This document shows, piece after piece, positions 39,440 through 44,358 of a stretch of DNA of 44,358 nucleotides. The position numbers were made by a program, and so were the translations under genes. Under the pieces are notes generated by a model, which was given only the letters and a program-made list of their open reading frames with translations, made no database searches and was not told the origin of the DNA. Origin of the DNA: CAYIBD01 sp964361655 (GTDB lineage: Bacteria; Patescibacteriota; Minisyncoccia; Sungbacterales; SURF-37); NCBI GenBank assembly GCA_964361655.1, contig CAYIBD010000001.1:1-44358 (forward strand), read 5' to 3'. Numbering within the stretch: position 1 is the stretch's first letter; every line of letters begins with the position of its first letter.

Positions 39440-41272
39440 ATGTGTGGCATTGCCGGCTACTTCGGAAGTCAGGAGATTTCGGAGGAGCGCATTGGGCGCT
39501 GTCTCCGGTTGATGCACCGCCGCGGACCGGATGCCGCGGCGTGGAAGCGTTTCCGAACGCCGGGCGCGAGGAATTGCTATTTCCTCTCGACGCGTCTTGC
39601 CATCATTGATCTTGATCCGCGCGCCAACCAGCCGCTCGAATTCGGCGCGAAACGCCTGATTTTCAACGGGGAGCTCTATAACTACCGCGAACTGAAAGCA
39701 GGGCTTGCATCAGGCGGCCGTCAATTCCGGACCACCTCGGACACCGAAGTCATGCTTCAGCTCCTTGATGCCGAAGGTTCGGCCGGGCTCGACCGCTGTG
39801 AAGGGATGTGGGCCTTTGCGGTCTACAATGAATCCGACGGTTCGCTCCTCCTCTCGCGCGACCGCTTCGGCGAAAAGCCGCTCTACCTCTACCGTGATGC
39901 CAGCGGCCTGTACTTCGGATCGGAGGCAAAGTGCATTGCCGCCCTCCTTGGTCGGCGCCTGGAGGTCAATACCGCCCAGCTTTACCGCTACCTGGTGAAT
40001 GGTTATAAGTCGCTCTACAAGAGCCGCCAGACCTTCTTTGCCGGGCTCTCCGAGCTCCCCGCGGGGACGGTCCTGCGAGTCACCCATGACGGCAGGGAGG
40101 GAGTCGAGCGCTACTGGCAGCCGGCCTTTGTCCCTGAGGAGAGGATGAGCTACGACGAGGCGGTGGCCGGAGCGCGGGAGCGCCTCATCACGGCCGTTCG
40201 ACTCCGGCTTCGGGCCGACGTTCCGCTTGCCTTTTGCATGTCGGGCGGCGTGGATTCGAACTCCTTAGTCGCGATCGCCAAACGCGTGCTTGGCTACGAC
40301 GTCCACGGTTTTACCATCACCAACCTCGACCCGCGCTACGACGAGGAAGCGCTCGTCGGCCATGCCGTTAGAGAGCTTGGTATTCGCCACACCGCCGTAC
40401 CGGCCGATACCAGCGGTTTTTTGGAAAAGCTCAAAGTACTCGTTCGCCAGCATGACGCTCCGGTCTACACCATCACCTACTACGCTCACTGGCTCCTCAT
40501 GGAAGCCATGGCCAAAGCCGGTTACCGCGTTGCGGTGAGCGGCACGGCGGCGGATGAGTTCTTTTCCGGGTACTACGATCACCACCTTCTCTACCTCGCC
40601 GCGGTGCGGCATGATCCCGAGCGGTGGGCTTCGGCGCTGGGCGCGTGGCAGGAGTACATCAAGCCGCTGGCACGCAATCCCTTCCTCGGCGATGCGGAAC
40701 GTTTCGTCAATGATCCGGGCTTCCGCTCCCACATCTACCTCGATGCCGATACCTTCGCCGCCTACCTGAATTCACCCTGGCAGGAGCCATTTTTCGAGGA
40801 GCGCTATACCTCGGATCTCCTGCGCAACCGCATGCTCAATGAACTCTTGCACGAAACGATCCCGGTTATCCTCCACGAAGATGATCTCAATGCCATGTAC
40901 TTCTCCATTGAGAACCGCTCGCCCTACCTTGACCGTACCTTATTCGAATTTGCCTTTTCCATCCCGACGCGGCACCTCATCCGGGACGGATTCGCCAAGG
41001 CCGTGCTCCGCGATGCCGTGGCCGGGATCGTCCCGGATCGGATCCGGATGAATCGCCGCAAGGTCGGCTTCAATGCCTCAATTCATTCCTTTCTCGATCT
41101 TGCCGATCCAGCTGTGCAGGGCGAGCTCCTCGCCGAGAGCCCCATCTACGATCACGTCCGGCGCGAGAAGATAGCGGCCCTGATTGCAAAACCGGCCCTC
41201 TCTGAACCGGAATCAAAGTTTCTGTTCTCCTTTCTCTCGGCCAAGATGTTTCTCGAAGCGTTCTCGGCATGA
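39440..41272 (+). CDS. asnB: glutamine-hydrolysing asparagine synthase-like protein
   Basis: 610 residues, full length. Met is followed by the nucleophile Cys2 (CGIAGYFGS); LMHRRGPDAAAW, FNGELYNYRELK and RFGEKPLYLY complete the class II glutaminase domain. SGGVDSNSL (268-273) is the ATP pyrophosphatase loop. SPYLDRTLFEFAFSIP and NRRKVGFNASIHSFL occur in the synthase domain. It amidates a carboxylate, or provides ammonia, using glutamine and ATP. In glycan clusters AsnB-like proteins commonly amidate sugar carboxylates, so a role other than asparagine synthesis is likely here. AGGAG precedes the ATG at a normal distance; the next gene, a PseA-like amidotransferase, overlaps it by 4 bases. Confidence 0.9.
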   Translation: MCGIAGYFGSQEISEERIGRCLRLMHRRGPDAAAWKRFRTPGARNCYFLSTRLAIIDLDPRANQPLEFGAKRLIFNGELYNYRELKAGLASGGRQFRTTSDTEVMLQLLDAEGSAGLDRCEGMWAFAVYNESDGSLLLSRDRFGEKPLYLYRDASGLYFGSEAKCIAALLGRRLEVNTAQLYRYLVNGYKSLYKSRQTFFAGLSELPAGTVLRVTHDGREGVERYWQPAFVPEERMSYDEAVAGARERLITAVRLRLRADVPLAFCMSGGVDSNSLVAIAKRVLGYDVHGFTITNLDPRYDEEALVGHAVRELGIRHTAVPADTSGFLEKLKVLVRQHDAPVYTITYYAHWLLMEAMAKAGYRVAVSGTAADEFFSGYYDHHLLYLAAVRHDPERWASALGAWQEYIKPLARNPFLGDAERFVNDPGFRSHIYLDADTFAAYLNSPWQEPFFEERYTSDLLRNRMLNELLHETIPVILHEDDLNAMYFSIENRSPYLDRTLFEFAFSIPTRHLIRDGFAKAVLRDAVAGIVPDRIRMNRRKVGFNASIHSFLDLADPAVQGELLAESPIYDHVRREKIAALIAKPALSEPESKFLFSFLSAKMFLEAFSA

Positions 41273-42408
41273 CCTACTGCACCTACTGCATCCTGCCCGA
41301 TACCCGGCCCGGGCTCTCCATCGGCCCCGATGGAGTGTGTTCGGCCTGTCGGGCGCATGAGGAGAGAGCACAGATTGACTGGGAAGCGCGGCGTAGCGCC
41401 TTCGAGGATCTGGTGGGGTCGGTCAAGCGTCCTCGTCGTGGCTACGATTGCGTTATCCCGGTATCCGGCGGCAAGGACTCCACCTGGCAGGTGGTGACCT
41501 GCCTGGAATTCGGGCTCCATCCGATCGCCGTGACCTGGAAGCCGCCGGCCCGGACCGAAATCGGCCGCCGGAATCTCGAGAACCTGATTGGCCTCGGCGT
41601 AGATCACATGGATTTCAGTATTAGCCCCGCGGTAGAGAAAAAGTTCCTCCGGCAGGCGTTTGAACGCTACGGCGCGACCGGCATTCCCATGCACATGGCT
41701 CTCTTTGCCATACCCCTTACGGTTGCTGTTCGGTTCGATATTCCGCTCGTGGTGTGGGGCGAGAATTCGGCTGACGAGTACGCCGGCCTCGGCGATCCTG
41801 ATCGCGGGGAGCGTATGACCGGCCGGTGGCTGAAACGCTTTGGCGTCACCCACGGAACAACAGCCAAGGACTGGATTTCAGGGGACCTGACCGAGCAAGA
41901 ACTGACCGAGCAAGAACTAACACCATACTTTGGCCCGACCGAGGAGGAACTCGATCAAAAGGGCATCCGGCCGGTTTTCCTCGGCTATTATTTTCCGTGG
42001 GATCCGGCTCGAACCTTTGCCGTGGCTCAAGCGCATGGCTTCCAGGCCAGTAGCGAAGGCCCCAAGACCGGCTATTACGACTTCGCAGATATTGACGATG
42101 AATTCATTTCCATCCACCACTGGCTGAAGTGGTATAAGTTCGGCATCACGCGCCTCTTCGACAACCTGGCGCTGGAAATCAGGAACGGCCGCATGAGTCG
42201 GGACGAGGCCATTACGATTTTGAAAGCGCGCGGTCCAGAGACGCCACAGACCGATATCGAAACGTTCTGCCGCTTTGTCGGCATGACCACGCAAGAGTTT
42301 TTCGAAATCGCCGAGCGCTTCCGGAATCCGGGGATTTGGACCAAACGCGGCAACATGTGGGTGATGGAAAGCTTCCTGGTGCCGGATTGGGATTGGACGC
42401 GTGGATGA
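41269..42408 (+). CDS. N-acetyl-sugar amidotransferase (PseA/WbpG family)
   Basis: 379 residues. The N-terminal zinc knuckles are C4/C7 (MTYCTYCILPDTRPG) and C24/C27 (GVCSACRAHEERA). The PP-loop is SGGKDSTWQ (66-71). RRNLENLIGLGVDHMDF, VVWGENSADEYAG and DDEFISIHHWLKWYKFGITR are diagnostic for the family that converts an N-acyl group of a nonulosonic acid into an amidine (acetamidino in known cases). An ammonia source is needed; here AsnB overlaps it, whereas characterised WbpG-type enzymes work with HisH/HisF-like partners that are absent. A 15-base tandem repeat adds an extra LTEQE at 41887-41916. With the formyltransferase in the neighbouring operon, a formamidino product is conceivable. 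Confidence 0.88.
   Translation: MTYCTYCILPDTRPGLSIGPDGVCSACRAHEERAQIDWEARRSAFEDLVGSVKRPRRGYDCVIPVSGGKDSTWQVVTCLEFGLHPIAVTWKPPARTEIGRRNLENLIGLGVDHMDFSISPAVEKKFLRQAFERYGATGIPMHMALFAIPLTVAVRFDIPLVVWGENSADEYAGLGDPDRGERMTGRWLKRFGVTHGTTAKDWISGDLTEQELTEQELTPYFGPTEEELDQKGIRPVFLGYYFPWDPARTFAVAQAHGFQASSEGPKTGYYDFADIDDEFISIHHWLKWYKFGITRLFDNLALEIRNGRMSRDEAITILKARGPETPQTDIETFCRFVGMTTQEFFEIAERFRNPGIWTKRGNMWVMESFLVPDWDWTRG
41887..41916. repeat. in-frame tandem duplication of 15 bases
   Basis: CTGACCGAGCAAGAA occurs twice in a row (41887-41901, 41902-41916), giving LTEQE twice in the amidotransferase. Perfect copies suggest a recent slippage event. Confidence 0.85.
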
Positions 42409-42435
42409 GGAGTCGCGATCCGGCTTTGTCTGGTT

Positions 42436-42474
42436 AGTAAAAATCCCCGATGAGAGTTCGCCTCGTCGGGGATT
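42436..42474 (-). terminator. intrinsic terminator of the EamA-like transporter gene
   Basis: Stem AATCCCCGATGAG (42442-42454) with CTCGTCGGGGATT (42462-42474), one G-T pair, 7-base loop; on the minus strand it is followed by TTTTAC. It sits directly after the transporter stop and between convergent genes. Confidence 0.78.
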
Positions 42475-42482
42475 GGCGCGTT

Positions 42483-43418
42483 TCATCTGTTTGGCTGGAC
42501 TTCCCACCCCAGGTGGTATCCGTAGGCGGCGAGGAACCCGCCGAGCGCGGCCAAAGCCATCAATGCTCCCTCTAGCCAGCCGAGGCCTTTCGCCTCTTTG
42601 AAGGCAAAGAGGCCGATGAGGACAGGTATGACCATGGCGGCAACGAAAAGAACTGGCTGGAATACTGTGATCGGCGCCACCTGCGCGGTCCAGAAGCTCG
42701 TCCAGGCGTTGGCGAAGACGAAGCTACTTGAAGCGGCGGCGAGCACGACATCCCGGCGCAAGAACACTCTTTTTCCATCGCTTGCGGCGGTGCTCTCCGG
42801 ATCGTCCGAGAGCCACGCCGAGAGCGCAAGCACGGTGACGATGGAGCCGCCGTACCATCCCAGAAGCCACTCGGCTTGGCTGATGCCGGCAAGCGCGAGG
42901 GAGCGCTTGAAAAAGGAGGCCAGTCCCGAGACCGTTGTATAGTAGAGAACGAAGCGGTAGAAGCGGAAGCCCACTTTGTTTCCGTTCTTCGCGGTGCGCA
43001 TTCGTTCGCTCCCAACTAGGCCAGCGGTTGCCACGCTCATACAGACGAGCCCGGCACCGAGCCAGCGGTTGATAAACTGGGCTTCGCCGAGGACAACGTA
43101 GCCGAGCGCAATGGCCAAAATATCATCCCAGAATGTAAGGAGCGAGAACTTTGAGAGGTGCGCCTGCACCGCCCGCCACTGGCAGTAGACCGAGAAGCCG
43201 TTGGCTGCACCGAGCACAAGGAGGGCCAGCGGAGCGCCGGGCGCGGTACCAGGGTGCACGGCGGCGAAGACAGCGAGCGCGAGCGCGAGGCAGAAGATAT
43301 ACTGGAGGAGAAGCCGCCTCTTGAGACCCCGCTCATTACTTACCCATCGCTTGAGGAACCATGGATAGACTGCACAGGAATTGGCGATCGTGGCGAGAAG
43401 CGGCACGTACCATGGCAC
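42483..43418 (-). CDS. EamA/DMT-superfamily membrane transporter
   Basis: 311 residues with about ten hydrophobic helices in two similar halves. LALLVLGAANGFSVYCQWRA, FWDDILAIALGYVVLGE and FQPVLFVAAMVIPVLIGLFA with FKEAKGL at the equivalent place in the second half match the EamA repeat. Members export amino acids, purines or sugar derivatives; some in polysaccharide loci act on lipid carriers. Start is GTG 43418, 9 bases after AGGAGG; an ATG-start reading in another frame is spurious. It is a single minus-strand gene between two plus-strand blocks, with a terminator at its end. Cargo unknown. Confidence 0.82.
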   Translation of the reverse strand: MPWYVPLLATIANSCAVYPWFLKRWVSNERGLKRRLLLQYIFCLALALAVFAAVHPGTAPGAPLALLVLGAANGFSVYCQWRAVQAHLSKFSLLTFWDDILAIALGYVVLGEAQFINRWLGAGLVCMSVATAGLVGSERMRTAKNGNKVGFRFYRFVLYYTTVSGLASFFKRSLALAGISQAEWLLGWYGGSIVTVLALSAWLSDDPESTAASDGKRVFLRRDVVLAAASSSFVFANAWTSFWTAQVAPITVFQPVLFVAAMVIPVLIGLFAFKEAKGLGWLEGALMALAALGGFLAAYGYHLGWEVQPNR

Positions 43419-43536
43419 GTCGCATCACCTCCTTCTGGATCGTTTTCTCGAATTACCCTATGAACTCGTAGCACAGGACGCTCCAATCATCAAGATTGAA
43501 AAACAGTCAGCAATTTCGGACAGTAGTACTGATGGC

Positions 43537-43564
43537 GGCCTCCGACGGGAGGGGAACGGAGGCC
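43537..43564. repeat. leader hairpin upstream of the last methyltransferase gene
   Basis: Perfect 8-base inverted repeat GGCCTCCG (43537-43544) and CGGAGGCC (43557-43564) with a 12-base loop, 26 bases before the ATG at 43591. No T-run follows, so it may be a translational control hairpin; this is inference. Confidence 0.55.
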
Positions 43565-43590
43565 TCGCCAAGAGGTATTCCTAATCCATC

Positions 43591-44358
43591 ATGAAATTCA
43601 TTCCCACTGATCCGCCGCGGCGTTTCACGGTCGGGCGCCTGGCTCCGATCGAGTTAAAAGATTGCGGTCGCGTCGCGCTCGATCCAGACGAACAGGTAAC
43701 GTTTGTGACCGAGGCCGGCGGCGAGTATGACGTGGCGCGCAAAAGTTGGGGCTTTTACGCCACGCCGTCGCTGAACCGCCGCTTGCCGTCGTTCGGGCTC
43801 AAGCCCGCGCTCGTCGGGAGCCCGGATGGCCGGCGCTATGTTTTTTTGATTGAGCGCGGACGCGAGGACGAGTTTTCCCGCTACGCGGCGAGCGAAAACC
43901 TCCGGGTCATCCGTTGGCTCGATTCCGATCAGGCCCTGGCGGCCATCGAACCGGAAGGAGGGGGTGGTGCGCTTACGTGCCTCTGCGGCGGGAGTCAGTT
44001 TTCGCTTGTCTTCCGCTACGATCGCCCGCCAGCCGGTGAGACGCAGTTTCCCGGCAGCGCCGGACAGCCATACAGCCGAGACGTGTTCCGCTGCGATCAG
44101 TGTGGCCACTTTGTCTCAACTTCGCTCCTTGATTCCAAGGCCCTCTATGGCGGCGCGTACGTGGACGCAACCTATGACGGCGCGAGCGGCATCCGCCGGG
44201 CCTACGAGCGGATCATGGCTCTTCCGCCCGGCGAGTCCGACAATGCCGGCCGGGTCAAGCGCGTTCTTGAATTTGCGGGCGCGTACTTCGCCCCATCAGG
44301 TCTCGGCGGCCGGCCGCCAAAGGTGCTCGACGTTGGCTCCGGGCTTGGCGTGTTCCTG
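43591..44358 (+). CDS. zinc-ribbon SAM-dependent methyltransferase (partial, cut by window end)
   Basis: 256 residues are visible and the frame is still open at the edge. The N-terminal part (1-125) is an all-new domain; then LTCLCGGSQFSLVFRYD and VFRCDQCGHFVSTSLLD form a two-knuckle zinc ribbon, followed by YERIMALPPGESDNAGRVKR. The last visible residues, PKVLDVGSGLGVFL, are SAM-binding motif I of a class I methyltransferase. The order (zinc ribbon, helical linker, SAM domain) is the same as in the gene at 22538, suggesting both tailor glycan sugars. The start at ATG 43591 follows a 172-base leader with a hairpin; no convincing promoter could be assigned. Confidence 0.78.
   Translation, partial: MKFIPTDPPRRFTVGRLAPIELKDCGRVALDPDEQVTFVTEAGGEYDVARKSWGFYATPSLNRRLPSFGLKPALVGSPDGRRYVFLIERGREDEFSRYAASENLRVIRWLDSDQALAAIEPEGGGGALTCLCGGSQFSLVFRYDRPPAGETQFPGSAGQPYSRDVFRCDQCGHFVSTSLLDSKALYGGAYVDATYDGASGIRRAYERIMALPPGESDNAGRVKRVLEFAGAYFAPSGLGGRPPKVLDVGSGLGVFL

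Overview
The window is a GC-rich (roughly 60 percent by eye), gene-dense bacterial contig, most likely from a Patescibacteria (CPR, Parcubacteria-like) genome. The clues are a secreted coiled-coil plus peptidoglycan-binding-domain protein with a proline-rich tail, a LTD/PKD surface protein with a C-terminal membrane anchor, a winged-helix regulator with a Cas2-like C-terminal domain, a four-helix-bundle (23S rRNA IVP-type) gene, leaderless-looking promoters, and very tight ATGA/GTGA overlaps. TGA is used as a stop throughout, so the UGA-glycine code of Gracilibacteria/Absconditabacteria is not in use. This taxonomic call is inference; no rRNA or tRNA gene is visible. A 100-N scaffold gap lies at 8526-8625.

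Layout. 1-4825: surface and regulatory genes. These are a peptidoglycan-binding protein and a GT39 membrane glycosyltransferase on the minus strand, then the PaaX/Cas2-like regulator and the LTD/PKD protein on the plus strand. The last two share a duplicated promoter/operator block. 4837-22513: a long plus-strand surface-glycan region. It holds GT4 glycosyltransferases (one a double GT4 fusion), an APH-fold kinase and a degenerate paralogue, two multi-membrane GT-C type proteins, a sugar nucleotidyltransferase, a Nudix hydrolase, a polyprenol-phosphate GT2, a flippase and two Fe(II)/2OG (phytanoyl-CoA dioxygenase-like) oxygenases. 22538-23608 (minus): a zinc-ribbon methyltransferase. 23805-32095: GDP-mannose 4,6-dehydratase, a DegT-fold protein with His instead of the PLP lysine, an RmlD-like reductase, further glycosyltransferases and a third dioxygenase. 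32085-42408: a nonulosonate-like operon with cytidylyltransferase, Gfo/Idh, aminotransferase, SDR, sugar N-formyltransferase, a degenerate HIT protein and a NeuB-family synthase; then AsnB and a PseA/WbpG-like amidotransferase. Two minus-strand genes (deacetylase-like, EamA transporter) interrupt it. 43591-end: a second zinc-ribbon methyltransferase, cut by the window edge.

How it fits together. The genes look like a complete programme for building a decorated surface glycan. They cover nucleotide sugars (GDP-6-deoxy/3,6-dideoxyhexose branch; CMP-nonulosonate-like branch), assembly by GT4/GT2/GT-B enzymes, lipid-linked sugar donors used by GT39-like membrane enzymes, flipping across the membrane, and late tailoring by formyl, amidino, methyl and hydroxyl groups.

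The most unusual structure is not a gene. Degenerate repeats with a 7-base period recur in gaps between genes, on both sides of the four-helix-bundle gene in opposed orientation, and in frame inside GT4 genes. Three GT4 genes carry them directly after the same GDGPE-x-x-NLES motif. A second unexplained element is a set of three GNRA-tetraloop hairpins at 26112-26203, two of them related copies with compensatory changes.
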